From contig CP137879.1 in assembly GCA_034406715.1 (NCBI GenBank), positions 62,001 to 126,000 of the forward strand: DNA of 64,000 nt, written 5' to 3'. This DNA comes from Rhodotorula mucilaginosa (taxonomy: Eukaryota > Basidiomycota > Microbotryomycetes > Sporidiobolales > Sporidiobolaceae). Both the position numbers and the translations under genes were made by a program. Below, one piece after another: positions 48,588 to 59,959 of the stretch (position 1 is the first letter of the stretch; every line of letters starts with the position of its first letter). The notes below the pieces were generated by a model. The model saw only the letters and a list, made by a program, of their open reading frames with translations, did no database searches and was not told the origin of the DNA.

Positions 48588-50931
48588 TCATCCGACCTCA
48601 TCGACTTTCATCCCCTCCCTTTCGATCGAGTCGGCCCAGGAAGCCCGCCTCACGTCGAGCGCGATGTTGGCTTTGCGAGCCGCATCCTCCCGCCAGCTCG
48701 TCTTGAGCACAAAGTCGGGATCGATCGCGCGCGCAAACGTCTCGAAGTGCTCGAGAACATAGTTCTCCACGTCGTAGTCGTACAGGGCGAAGGTAAGCGG
48801 GCAAAGTGAGGGTCGACTTGGACCGGGCGCATTTGTTGAAGAATCCGACGAGCGGGAAAGCCTGCGGCGGCGAGCGGCGGGCGGTGGGAGATACTGATGC
48901 CACAGATCTTGTTGCTGTCGGCCAATGGGCAGATGCTCAGCCATCGCATGTAGAGAGTTTGCGGGCGTGCGCAACGTACCAATTTTCCCAGCGCCTGTGC
49001 CTCTTTGATGCGCGGTCGTCGCAGCGCTTCGTACGTCTCGAGTGCTAACGGCACACCATCGGGACGTCCACCAGTGAGAGCCAAGCAAAGAGCTATCGCT
49101 GCTGCATCTTCAATCGCTTGTGAGCCACCTTGGAAAGCTGTCGGCTGCGCGCGGGAACGAAATCAGCACGGCCGGACGATCGACAGACCGGTCCGAGAAC
49201 GAACCATCATAGGGTGGACAGAGTCGCCGACGAAGCAGATCTGCAGCGGAAGAAAAGGCTCGGTAAATCAGAGTGCGACGAACTTGAAACCTGCGGCGGG
49301 AAAAGTAGCTTACTCGCCCTCCAGCGCTGATCCATTCCTCCTCCGGCTTCTCGTCAACGATAGTCCAATGCAGCGAGCTCGGAAAGTGCGAGAGGGCAGC
49401 CAAGAGGACGGGGTCCCATCCTTGCAGTTCCTTGAGCATGCCTGCGATCGGCTTCTTGTCGCGCCAGTCGAGCGAGGCGAGGCTTCCGTCATCGCGGTGC
49501 GTGTAGGTCTGCATTTCATGAGACATTGCATGAGTCAGAGCAGTGGCCGGTTGCAATCAGAAAGAAAAGGAGTGCTCACAAAGGCAAGACCGTTGCCGTT
49601 GTCGAGTGGATATGTACAAGCGTGTGCATCGGGGCCGAGCCAGGTGCGTATGGTCCCGTCGAGCAGATCTGCACAGAGGAATAGCGTTGGTCTGCTGTGC
49701 GATTGACAATTCGGGCTCTAGACGTACGCGAACAGCGGCTATCAGCCTTGAGCTTTTCCGCCGAGATGGCGGAACGATGAACCGAATAGCCAGAAGGGAT
49801 TTTTTCGGCGGCCTTGCGAGCGTGCGGCGTGAGTAGCCAGCGCGCCGGAGAGTGCACACCATCCGCCACAATGACGACCTACATTTTGACAGAATCAGGG
49901 ATGCGACCAGCTCAACCCGAAACGATTTCTGGAACTCACATCCGCTCGCAAAGTCTCTCCCCCTCGCAAGACCACCGCCGGCTCTTCGTTCGAGTCCCAG
50001 TATTTGACGACTTCGCTTGCGAGTCGAATCGTGACTCCGAGCAGGCGAGCCTCGGTACCGAGCGAGCCGAGAAAAGTTGACCGTCGACCTTGCAGAATCG
50101 GCGCGCCGTGTTGATCGATCCTGCAGCACCACAATGCGGCGGCGATGTTCAGCACGGCGTGGCTGAAAGTCCGAGACGCTCGCTTACGACCAAGGGATGC
50201 AGACTCACATGTCACCGATCTGAACCTGCTCAACTATCTTGCCCTTTTCATCCTGAAAGATCCACCGTCCCCCTCTACTCCCTCCCCTCCGATACAGGTC
50301 TCCTCCAATGCCCCACCGGTAAAAGATCCGACTGGCGTTTGCTCCGAAGAGGATCGAGTCGCCATGCGGCGAGATGCCGGCAGACCGCTCGCACACTGTG
50401 ACGGAGAACCCTTGTCGAGCGCAGGCGATAGCGGCCGCCAATCCGGCTACAGGAAGACAATATCAACGTCCGCGTTGATCCGCGGAGAGCGCTGTCGAGT
50501 GCTCACCGAATCCCGTTCCTACGATTACGACCCGCAGATTTTCGTTGCGAGCGAGGTCGTCGAATGCAAACGTATCGCCGTCGCCAAGGCTTTCTGCGCA
50601 AGGGAACACTTGCGATGGTGGCTCCGTATACTCGCTCGGTGGCAGGCGAACCTGGTGGCATGCTGACAGTAAGCGCTATGCAGCTTGAAAAGTTGCACCG
50701 GCTCACCAGTTTCCCTCCTGACGTTCCAGACTTGACTCGGGTTTCCTTCTGTGGAGGCTTGCCCTTGACCAGTCGTTCATGCGAATCTCGTGGCGAGTTT
50801 ACAGGACTCGCCGCGTCCGAGGTAGAACTCGTCGCTGTCGGTTGAGCGGGAGTGCGGTGACTTTTCGGCGTAGAGCTCTTCTTCTTCACTCCTCGGCGCA
50901 AGAAGGGCGGGCAGAGGTTGAGCAGCTGCAT
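48588..50931 (-). CDS. FAD-dependent aromatic-ring monooxygenase, salicylate hydroxylase type
   Basis: This is an FAD- and NAD(P)H-dependent hydroxylase acting on an unknown aromatic or related substrate. The FAD-binding loop is spread over two exons: NLRVVIVGTGF, then GLAAAIACARQGFSVTVCERSA (GxGxxG then acidic E). Later come the DG motif VVIVADGVHSPAR and the second FAD motif CFVGDSVHPMM...GGSQAIEDAAAIALCLALTG. The C-terminal part ends AREANIALDV-like ..SIEREGMKVDEVG at stop 48588-48590. A start at ATG 50931 (MQLLNLCPPFLRRGVKKK) requires an intron whose exact donor I could not settle, so the first 60 or so residues are uncertain. About eight introns. No signal peptide or C-terminal anchor is obvious. 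Confidence 0.78.
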
Positions 50932-51632
50932 CCGTGCTTTACTCGCGAGTCCAAAGCAAGCAGCGAATGAGAGGAGACAGCCACGGAATCAAGTCACGTC
51001 TTTGCCAAGGCATGTGGCTGATGAGCCGAGCGCGCAAACGCAAGCATGCGGGGCGCCATCCGTCGCAGCGACGTAGGCTGACCTTGTAAGCAAGCTCAAG
51101 TCCGAGTCTGGGAGGGATCGTCAGCGTGTCGGGACAGCGAGGCGAGCAAGCGGGAGCCGGCGAGAAACGCGAAGGTGCGAGAATCGGGAAAGGACCGACG
51201 CCCGGCGCAGATCCGCGCAAGACCTCACGCTGCGGCTGGAGACTCGACTTGCCCTCTTGTTGCCCTGTAGCGAGGATGAGCTCGAGCTTCACCAAGCTGG
51301 GGCGGTTGGGCGCAGCGGTTGGCGCAGATTCACTGTCGCGGACGCTGACTGGTCTGCCGTCGCGGACCCGCGGAGCAATTACCGAGCTTGGATGCAATAC
51401 GACTCGACGGGCGCGGCAGCTGGTTACATTTTTGTATGCAAATACTACTGAATGCGGGGACGGAAAGAAGGAAGGAACGACAACGGGAAGAAGATGGCGC
51501 AAGAAAACGAGGAAAGGTCCTAGGGAAGTGAGCCGTCGAGCGAAACGGCATTTTAGTCTATTCCCGGCGGCAGCGGCGGGCGGTACGAATCTAGAGAGAA
51601 GGCCGGAGTGCGAGGGGCCGAAATGTCGGCAG
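50932..51632. other. monooxygenase promoter / 3' flank of the sulfide oxidoreductase gene
   Basis: About 700 bp with no recognisable gene. Open frames on both strands (for example 51126-51710 plus) overlap the neighbouring coding region and look like shadows. Confidence 0.4.
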
Positions 51633-53965
51633 TTACGGGCCATAGAGGTAGTCGACGGGGCGGAACGGTCCACGCGAGCCGAACCACTTGCCCTGCAGGT
51701 GTCCGGATAAACGTCAGCATGCCGCTCTTGTTTCATTTGTTCTTCTCCACTCAAATAGCGACTGACCTTGACAAAGCCGTGCCAGTAGACCCACGGGAAG
51801 AAGTCCTGTACGCATTGTCGCGCGGACATAGAGGTCAGACCAACGTGGTGCGACTCGCCGCCGGACCGCGGTACGGGACATCCTTTGAGACGCAAGCGTA
51901 CCTTCTTGAGGTAGTAGTAGAGCATGTTGGGCTTGTCCTGCGAGCCGAGGATCGGAGCGAACGTCTCCTTCGGAATTCCGCCATACTTGAACTCGGCGAG
52001 CCTGTCACGCATTCATCACAAGATCAGCTTCTCGCCCTCCTTCGAAGCCTAGTCGAACACACTCAACCACCGTGCATGTGAATAGGACGTACATGAGTTC
52101 GTTGTGTCCGGTCAACAACGGGCACGAAGCGTACCCGTCATACTTGGCCGGCAACTCCTTGCCGTCGTACGCGGCGCGGATGTTGTCGACGAGGACCGGG
52201 GCTTGAGACGTGATGGCCGCGGCGGTCTTCGAGTTGGGCATCGAAGAGGCGTCGCCGAGGGAGAAGATGTTGGCAAACTTGGTCGATTGCGTGGTGGCGT
52301 TGTTGACCGCGACCCAGCCCGCCTCGTCGGCTGTGCATCCCGCATCAAAGAACGTCATCAATACAACCGTCCACATCAAATAGAATAGTGATGAGAATAG
52401 TGAGGAAATGCAGAGGAGACGCACCGATCGGCGAACCCTTGAGGAAGTCGGGCGCGCCCTGAGGCGGCACGACGTGCAAAAACTCAAACTCTTGCTCGCT
52501 CGTCTTGCCGTCTGGTCCCGTCGCAAACGTTGCCACCTTTTTGGCATTGTCGATCGAGACGAGGTTGTGGTTAAAGAGTCCGGTCACGTTCCGCTCTTGG
52601 CGGATCTTTTCGAGCGCGGCGCTGTACTTGGGGACGCCGAACATGCCTGTCGGGTCGGGGTCAAAAGCGTTAGGTTGAAAGTGAGTACGGCTTTGAGGGA
52701 GAGAGATATGACGCACTCGGAGTGCCGGTAGCAAAGATGGGCTCGATCTGATTCCGGACACCGTCCTTGCGCCACTGCGACTCGGCCTGCGAAACTCGCC
52801 TCTCCTCTCAATCAGCGTCTGCTTGGTCCGTCGAGGTTTTGTAGAACTGTGCGCACCATCCAAAGGACCTGTACGCCGATGAAACGATGGCAGCAAGATG
52901 AGTGTGAAAACGGGTCAGCTTCTCTCAGTGTCGCTGCATCCGTGATCTCCTGACGTACCTTCTGCGGAGCACCGGCGCACTTGATGATACCAGCCGGCTG
53001 AGTAAAGATCTGCAGCAGCAAAAGGGTTCGGTATCAGCCACTCTCTTCGTGATATGCTCGCGGTCACCAGATCGGAAGCGAGAACCGATACAACCAGGTC
53101 CGGCAGACTCACGGCGCGACCCTCTTTAAAGTTCTGGATGTTCTTCCAGGTCTTTTCGCACGAGTCGACCGAGTAGATGGACGAGACGGGCCCGTTGGGG
53201 TTGTCGAGCCCTTCGCGGAGGCCCTTGACGGCGTCAAAGTTGATCTTGAGGCCGGGAGCGACGACGAGGAAGTCGTACCTGGTCGCAAGGAAAAGGAGAC
53301 ATCAGCACAGGGTCTTCCCTCGAGTAAGCCTGGAAAAAGGGGAAAGAAGGCGCCTGATCTGAGGGAGAGAATCTCGCGGCTGACTTACTTGAGGGTCGAG
53401 TTGTCGGCGGTCGAGACGGTGTTTTGCTCCGGCTGGAACGAAGTCACGGCGGTCTCGTATCGCTTGACGCCTCCCGGGATGACTTCCTGCATGGGCTTTT
53501 GCATCTTGCTCAGAGGCTGGAGGCCGGTGCCGCTGTTTTCGGGAGTAAGGTTAGCTCTCGAGGTCTCGCCAGCCTGTGACTTCCGGATGGGCCATATGAG
53601 CTGTTGGAGATACGTACACAAGGGTCCATCCTGGCTGGTCTGCAATGGCAAAGAGTCCAGGTGAGCGAGGTGTACACACGAGCAGAGACAACCTGTCGCA
53701 ATCACGCCACTTTGCGCAGATCGGGTTCCTTCTCCAACTCACAGTGGTGCGTCTTTGCCGGCTCGACGATAGCAATATCGCCCTCGTTGAGCGGGCGTCC
53801 TTCAGCTGCGAACGCGCGCTGCAACTGGGCTGCGACTGTGACGCCGGCTGTGCCACCTCCGACGACGACAAACTTGTGTGCGGCGGTCGAGGCGTTCCGG
53901 GCAAACGAGCGCGCGAGAGAGGCGCCGGTCGGGCGGACAGCGGCGAGCGTGCGAGAGGACAGCAT
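51633..53965 (-). CDS. Mitochondrial sulfide:quinone oxidoreductase
   Basis: This enzyme oxidises hydrogen sulfide, passes electrons to ubiquinone and makes persulfide on glutathione or another acceptor at the inner mitochondrial membrane. Start ATG 53965. The N-terminus MLSSRTLAAVRPTGASLARS is Arg/Ser/Ala-rich with no acidic residue, a typical presequence. FAD loop: KFVVVGGGTAGVTVAAQLQ. DFLVVAPGLKINFDAVKGL follows. The conserved Cys-containing segments are AGIIKCAGAPQKV and YDGYASCPLLTGHNE, the usual active-site cysteines. GVPKYSAALEKI and IFSLGDASSMPNSKTAAAI mark the second nucleotide fold. It ends FPWVYWHGFVKGKWFGSRGP and DYLYGP (stop 51633-51635). S. pombe Hmt2 and human SQOR are family members. 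About nine introns. It is head-to-head with the persulfide dioxygenase-like gene. Confidence 0.88.
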
Positions 53966-54338
53966 CTCTGGTCTCGAGTCTCTCACTGTGAGTGCACACA
54001 GAGGTGAGAGGACAACTCGAAGCCCGAAGCCGCGAGAATCACTCACCGCTTCCGCGCGTTTGCCGCCGCGCGGTCCGCGGATTTTACGGCCGTCTACAGC
54101 CGGTCATCCCCTTATAGCCTCAAGCTGCCTCGGAGGGGAAGAGACAAAGCTGCGCCAGTCTGTAAAGACTCAGCACCGGCCTCTAGCGGCGGCTCGAGAG
54201 CGTAGACACTGTCTGCGAGTCTATACCCGCCGCTGACGCCGGCTGAGAGCTGAGCGGCTCTCGGCCGAGGCGGCTTCGACTCGCTGAGTCTCTCTCTCGC
54301 GCTTAGCAAACACGCACCAGAGCTGGAGACGAGCTTCC
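53966..54338. promoter_or_regulatory. Bidirectional promoter between sulfide oxidoreductase and persulfide dioxygenase genes
   Basis: Only 373 bp separate the two start codons, so both genes must share this promoter region. It contains a palindromic GGTCCGCGGATT-like sequence around 54070 and CTCTCGGCCGAGG near 54260, but I cannot assign a specific regulator. Confidence 0.55.
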
Positions 54339-55728
54339 ATGACCGCAGCGACTCTTGCCTTCCGCCAGATCACTCGCACCAGCGCGTCGCGTCCATTCAC
54401 CGCCGCCGCTCGCCGAACTCCCGCCGCATTTCGACGGATTCCCGTCACCGCTACAACCTTCGCACGCACCGTTCACACCGCCCCAGCGCTGCCCAGTCGA
54501 GCCAGGACAGCGAGCAGCATCCGCACTATGGCTACGACCGCCGCCGCCAAGAGGAAACCCACGCCGCCGCTCGTCCCGTTCCGGACGCACTCGCCGCAAC
54601 CGAACGCTTCCAAGGACACGCCGCTCACCCACGTCTTTTTCCACCAACCCACCTCCACCTGGACGTATCTCGTCGTGTGCCCTACCACGCGCAAAGCCGC
54701 CGTCATCGACTCCGTCCTCGACTTTGACCCAGCCACCAACACCGTCTCGACCGAGACCGCGGACGGGTTACTCGCCTTTGCCGAGCAGGAGCACATCCAT
54801 ATCGAGCGGATCCTCGAGACGCACGCCCACGCCGATCACTTGACCGGAGCCGCGTACCTCCAACTCCGCCTCGGAGGCAACCCCGCCGCGTTCGACTCTG
54901 AAATCGAACCCCTCGCCGCTTCGGCCACCGCTCGCATCCCCATCGGAGCCTACTCTGCCGTGCGCGAGACTCAGGCCCACTTTGCCAGACTGTACGAGGT
55001 CCCGATGGAGGAACTCGAGAATGCGTTCGACGAGCTGTACGAAGAAGGGAGCAAACTCCGGATCGGCGACTGCGAGGGAGAGGTGTGGCACCTGCCCGGG
55101 CACACCGAGTGCTCGGCCGGGTACGTCTTTGGCGACGCAGTCTACACCGGCGACTCTGTCCTCCTCGTAAGTACCCCACCCCTGTTCTCCGGACGACTTC
55201 TTTCCCGCTCTGGACAAGAAGCTGACTCATTCGCCGTCCTAACTCGCGCGCAGCCCTCGATCGGTTCCGCCCGCGTCGACTTCCCCGCCGGTTCCGCCAC
55301 CCGCCTCTTCGCCTCCTCCCAACGCCTCCTCTCCCTCCCTTCCCACTTCCGCCTCTTCAGCGGCCACCACTATGCCGCCTCGCCGACTTACGAAGGCGGC
55401 AACCGCTGCTCCGCCACGGTGGGCGAGCAAAAGGCGCTCAATAAACACTTCAAGGAAGGGACGGCACCGGAAGAGTTTGTCAAGATGAGGGAGGAGAGGG
55501 ACAAAGAGTTGAACGAGCCGAGGTTGTTGCACCAGTCGCTGCAGGTGAGCCGTCGCTTTCTTTTTCCCCAAACACGGCTCTACTTTTCCTTTCTCTGCCC
55601 GAGACTGGACTAGTGACTTACCCCTTTACCTGCTCGGCTAGGTCAACATCCGCGCCGGTCGCCTGCCCAAGGGGAAAGACGGACGCCCGTACCTGCGCAT
55701 CCCGCTTCACGCGCCGGCTATCCTCTAG
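54339..55728 (+). CDS. Persulfide dioxygenase-like metallo-beta-lactamase-fold protein (ETHE1/Blh type)
   Basis: Predicted to oxidise glutathione persulfide to sulfite, the step after sulfide:quinone oxidoreductase. The N-terminal 65 residues (MTAATLAFRQITRTSASRPF...) are Arg/Ala/Ser/Thr-rich with no acid, a strong mitochondrial presequence. Metal ligands: THAHADHLTGA (HxHxDH), HLPGHTECSAGY (His), AVYTGDSVLL (Asp), SGHHY (His). After the Asp, PSIGSARVDFPAGSA and the C-terminal TVGEQKALNKH..EEFVKMREERDKEL..QVNIRAGRLP fit the bacterial Blh subgroup linked to sulfide regulation (BigR operons) better than the animal ETHE1 subgroup. Three exons, the last ending LHAPAIL, TAG 55726-55728. Confidence 0.85.
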
Positions 55729-57204
55729 ATGAACCCGGCCACTCTCGCTTCCTTTCCGCATCGTTCCAAATCGCAGCCCCCAATAAGTCAATGTACATAA
55801 AAGCAGCATTTCCTACATCCCATGTAGATACCCCCTTGAATCGAATTGGAGTGTCTTTTTCCCATGGACTGTTGTCGGTGTTTCTCGGCTTCTTAGCCAC
55901 GCTTTCAGACGAGCTGACCGACTCGAGCGCTATGTGCATCAAGATATCCCTTTGGTCCGTCGCATGTACCTCGGAGTGCCGCCGAAGACGTTTCGCAAAT
56001 CTCTTGTTTGCTCCATATGAAATCCGAGCTTCGTTTTCGACTCCCGATACCGCTTTGCAAAGGCGGCGATTCGCTCGACCTGCACTACACTTGCGCACCG
56101 TCACCTTATCAGCAAACCTGCCGAGCCGATTATCTTTTTTTCCTTTCGGAGGGTCCGCGGACCGCTCAGTCCCCTTCGAGTCGTTTGCCGCATCCGCTAG
56201 CGCTCATGCTTGCGTCCTCCCTTTGACTTCCTCACCTAGCCACTCCTCGAACGGGTCTATACCTGTGCCGTGCCAGCTATCCGGGGCACCGCCTCCTATC
56301 TTCCGTACGCTTGCGCCGCTCTCGCTAGCTTTTCTGGCGTCGCCTGGGCCTCATTCGCGCGTGCGGTGGCGCTCGCAGTTCTCGGTTGACGGACTGCTAC
56401 ACGCCGACATGACGCTACAAGGTACCGCTGTATGACATGGACCTCGGATGCCGTTTCTCATAGAGTACGAGCGTCTCCTCTACAGCTTGCGTCGGCAATC
56501 AAGGCTTCCATCCGGCGCCGGCTTGATCCGACGCTAGCAGACTAGCACGCACGGTACAGCGACCTTGATTACGGTCCAGATGGGCGCAGGCTCTTCAGAT
56601 AGAGACGGGGAGTCTTCTCCAAGCAAATGGAAGACGTACGCGGTCGCTGTTCTTTTCGGCGGCTGCATCTGAACTTGCACCGACGCTGACCGAGGTCACA
56701 CCCTCTCGTAACGCCACACCGCTTCGGACATCGGCTTCCGTTACGTATGCGAGTTCTGAGTGGAGGTCAGGTTAGATCTGAGGCCGACCGGCAGTTACGT
56801 TGTTGGGGGTGGAGCATGAGACGGCCAGGAAGAAGATAGCGGGACGTCGGATCGCCGGCGCTTGCCTTCAACGACGAACGCATATCGCTGCGTACGTGGC
56901 GTCAAGGCTTGCTGTCAGCTTGCCTGCTGGATGTTGCAGCTATGCATGCTTGTCAAGGACAGCTTGAGCGGGGGACGTCCTGGCGCTGCCATCAACTGAA
57001 GCTGCAGCTGCCCGCGTGGACACTCTGCATGGCCTCCACTTTTGATCAACCGCATGCCGTCATCGATCACCTCCACAGAGGAGGGATCGTCTCCAGCTGC
57101 AGCTGCTTCCCAAAAAGAAGCCTCTCGCCGTCTCACCGCTCTCTTTCCTCTCCTTTCCCCAACGCTTGCGTCTTTCACCGACTGCACGCACCCTTTACTA
57201 CAAA
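55729..57204. other. 1.5-kb intergenic region, no convincing gene
   Basis: A plus-strand open frame at 55791-56435 (214 residues) lacks a recognisable domain and has an even composition typical of chance ORFs, so I leave it out. The right part (56.9-57.2 kb) is the promoter and CT-rich leader of the alcohol dehydrogenase gene. Confidence 0.4.
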
Positions 57205-58969
57205 ATGGCTACCGAGAACAAGTTCATGGGATGGTGCGCCCTCGGCGAGGACTCTATCGAGGGAAAGTTCAAGTAAGAGGCCTGCCCACGTTCACCCGAT
57301 ATGCCCCCGGAGCGCTCTCGATCGCTGACAATCGGGACGCTACATAGGTGGCAGGAGTACGAACCGAAGCCTTTCGCGGACGATGATGTCGAGATCAAGG
57401 TGAGAGAAGGCAGGGAACTGTTGTCAACTTGCACATATGGCTCCGAGTACTGATTGCCTTCGCGCACCACCGGGGGATGTTCTCTTTCACCTACGCACCC
57501 ACCTCTACAAACAGATTCAGTACTGCGGTGTGAGTTCTCCTTATCTTCTTCTCATCTCCGCCGGTCCACATTCCGTCGCTCGTTCTCTTGCCGCGAGGAA
57601 TTGTACGCAGGTTCCTGACCGGTCTACAACCTCCATACAGATTTGCGCTTCGGACTTGCACACTGCTTCCGGAGGATGGGGCAAGGTCGACTACCCGCAG
57701 GTGCGTTCTCGCTGCCGTCGAAAATCGGAAAATCTCAACGTCGATCCCGGATCTCTAGAATTCGATCTCTGACCTTCCCTTGGCCCGTCTCTACAGGTCG
57801 TCGGACACGAGATCGTCGGCGAGGCTGTCCGCGTCGGCAAGGACGTTAAGCACGTCAAGGTCGGCGACATCGTCGGCGTCGGTGCTCAGAACGATTCTTG
57901 CCTCGAATGCGACTATTGCAAGGCGGACCGCGAGCAATATTGCGAGAAGGGCCAAGTCGGCACCTACAACGGGAAGTACTACCGCCAGGAAGTCGCCAAG
58001 GGCGCCAAGTCGTACGGCGGTTACGCCGACTTCCACCGCGCTCCGGGTCACTTCGTCGTTCGTATCCCGGACGGCCTCGATCTCGCGCTCGCTGCCCCGA
58101 TGTTGTGCGGTGGCGTGACAGTTTTTTCGCCTTTGCGCCAATATGGTGCCGGTGGAGAGAAGGCGAAAGATGTCGGGATTGTCGGTATCGGAGGACTAGG
58201 CCACTTTGGCCTCCTCTTCGCCAAGGCGCTCGGTGCCAACGTGACGGCCATCTCGCACTCCGAGTCGAAGAAGGCCGACGCCGAGAAGATGGGCGCGACT
58301 CGCTTCATTGCGACTCACAGCGGGAAGGACGACGACTTTGCTCCGTACAAGCGCTCGCTTGACCTCATCATCTGCACGACCAACGACAAGGACATGCCCC
58401 TCCTCGGTTACCTTTCCCTCCTTCGTCCTGGCGGTAACCTAATCCGTGAGTTCCCGTGTCGCTCTCCCTCGCGTTGCCGAGATCCAGCTGACATAGGAAT
58501 GTTGTGCATAAAGTCGTCGGTGCGCCGGAGAAGCCATTCCCCCCGGTCCCGGCATTCCCGTTCATCATGGGCAACGTACACCTCGGCGGTTCCGGTCAGT
58601 CATTACATCCCATAGTGTCGCCGGAGCACCCCGACTGACTTTGTCCATTTTCCAGCCATCGGCTCGCCGAAGATGATCAACGAGATGCTCGAGCTCGCCT
58701 CGAAGCAGGACATCAAGCCGTGGGTCACCAAGCGGCCGCTCGAGGACGCCAATCAGGCCGTCGTCGACATGCACAACGTGAGCTCTTTGTTTCGGTTCGT
58801 TGTCGAACGGGCGCTGATTTTTTCTTCCTTCCCGTGTGCAGTCGAAGGCTCGCTGTAAGTCTATCTTGACGAAGGGCGTAGTGTGTCGTTTTTCGCGGTG
58901 CGCTAATCTTGCTTTACCTCCGCAGACCGCTACGTCCTCGTCAACCAGAAGAACGGCGGCAAGCTCTAA
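57205..58969 (+). CDS. Zinc- and NADP-dependent alcohol dehydrogenase, Adh6/Adh7 (cinnamyl) type
   Basis: This cytosolic medium-chain dehydrogenase reduces aldehydes such as cinnamaldehyde, veratraldehyde or furfural to alcohols. ATG 57205 gives MATENKFMGWCALGEDS. Catalytic zinc ligands are in CGICASDLHTASGGWG, VVGHEIVGEAVRVG and the later APMLCGGVTVFSPLR. The structural zinc site is CLECDYCKADREQYC. The cofactor fold is VGIVGIGGLGHFGLLFAKALGA, with SHSESKK after strand two fitting NADP. GNVHLGGSAIGSPK and the C-terminal YRYVLVNQKN are family-typical. Stop TAA at 58967-58969. About eight exons, several very short at the 5' end. A truncated copy of its middle exon lies at 63131-63350 on the opposite strand. 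Confidence 0.88.
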
Positions 58970-59959
58970 GTGCGAGAGTAACGTGCTCCCCGTGACGCAA
59001 ACTAGAGTAGATCCAGCGCAATGTCTATACTTCGTCTGCCGTACATGGATTTGTTGACATCAGGTCCTACGTCGGAATCGCTGGTCTCGTGAGCTGGTGC
59101 TCCCGGAATACCGAGGAAAGCTTTGCCAGAAGCGGTACTTGTTTAGCCTTTTCTCTGATCTCTCCAATACCTTGGCTTCTGGGCAGTGTAATTTAGTGTG
59201 TACTTGAGGACCAGTAGCTTGAGGTACCGTAAAGGAGGTGTTCGTACTCGAGCTCGAGACTTCGACGGTGCGTACTCGCAAATCAAACGATCTAGTTAAT
59301 AAAGATCTAATCAGAACTGTAATATTAATGCGGTGTTTCGAACCGCGGCGGCTGGCGCCGATGCGAGCCGCTCGCGTACGATCGAACTGCGGACCTCTCT
59401 CGCTCACCGACATGCTCTTCGCATCGAAGCTGAGCTGCTGAGCTTGACTGAGCTCGACTGAGCCGACGTACAATGCAAATCGGCTGTACGATACCGTGCG
59501 AACGCTCCGCTCAGGCCGTCTGCTTGGCTGGGAAGGTGTGCCCGCAACTTTCATCGGCGCCACACATCCATAGCCGACTCTTTTCCTATGCACAGTAATA
59601 TGTAGTCGAAGGGCGATCCTCAATATCCCTAAACGCAAAGCTCCTCGATCTTCAGTGCGTGTTCCGCGAAAGGTGCAAGGGCTCCACGAAACTTTCTGCC
59701 CATCGGACCCGGATTCGCCCTGGTTTCCTTGACCACGATCAGTAGAAGGCTAGGTGCGAAACGGCTAAACAGCCGCTTTCAATTACCTCCCCCAGCAATT
59801 ATGCAGATGCCACAGGCGATCGGACTCCTCGCGCGCGCAGCGGAAACAGCATCTGCCGGTCCTCGTGAGCCCAGGAATCGCGATCTCCTCTGGACAGCTC
59901 CTTCGGAGCGAGCCCTTGCTTCTTTGCTTCACTCTGTGTAGTTGAAGCCGTTCGCCATC
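58970..59959. other. intergenic region, no gene seen
   Basis: About 1 kb with no recognisable gene. I examined a T-loop-like sequence near 59335-59440 as a possible tRNA and rejected it, because neither the T stem nor the acceptor stem pairs. Confidence 0.4.

Noticed and set aside
55791-56435. 214-residue plus-strand open frame as a gene
   Set aside because: No recognisable domain or paralogue, and a composition that reads like translated intergenic sequence. Long chance frames are common in GC-rich DNA.
59230-59460. tRNA gene
   Set aside because: TTCGAA- and TTCGATC-containing stretches suggested a T loop, but the flanking T stem does not pair on either strand, and no acceptor stem or proper anticodon arm could be drawn.
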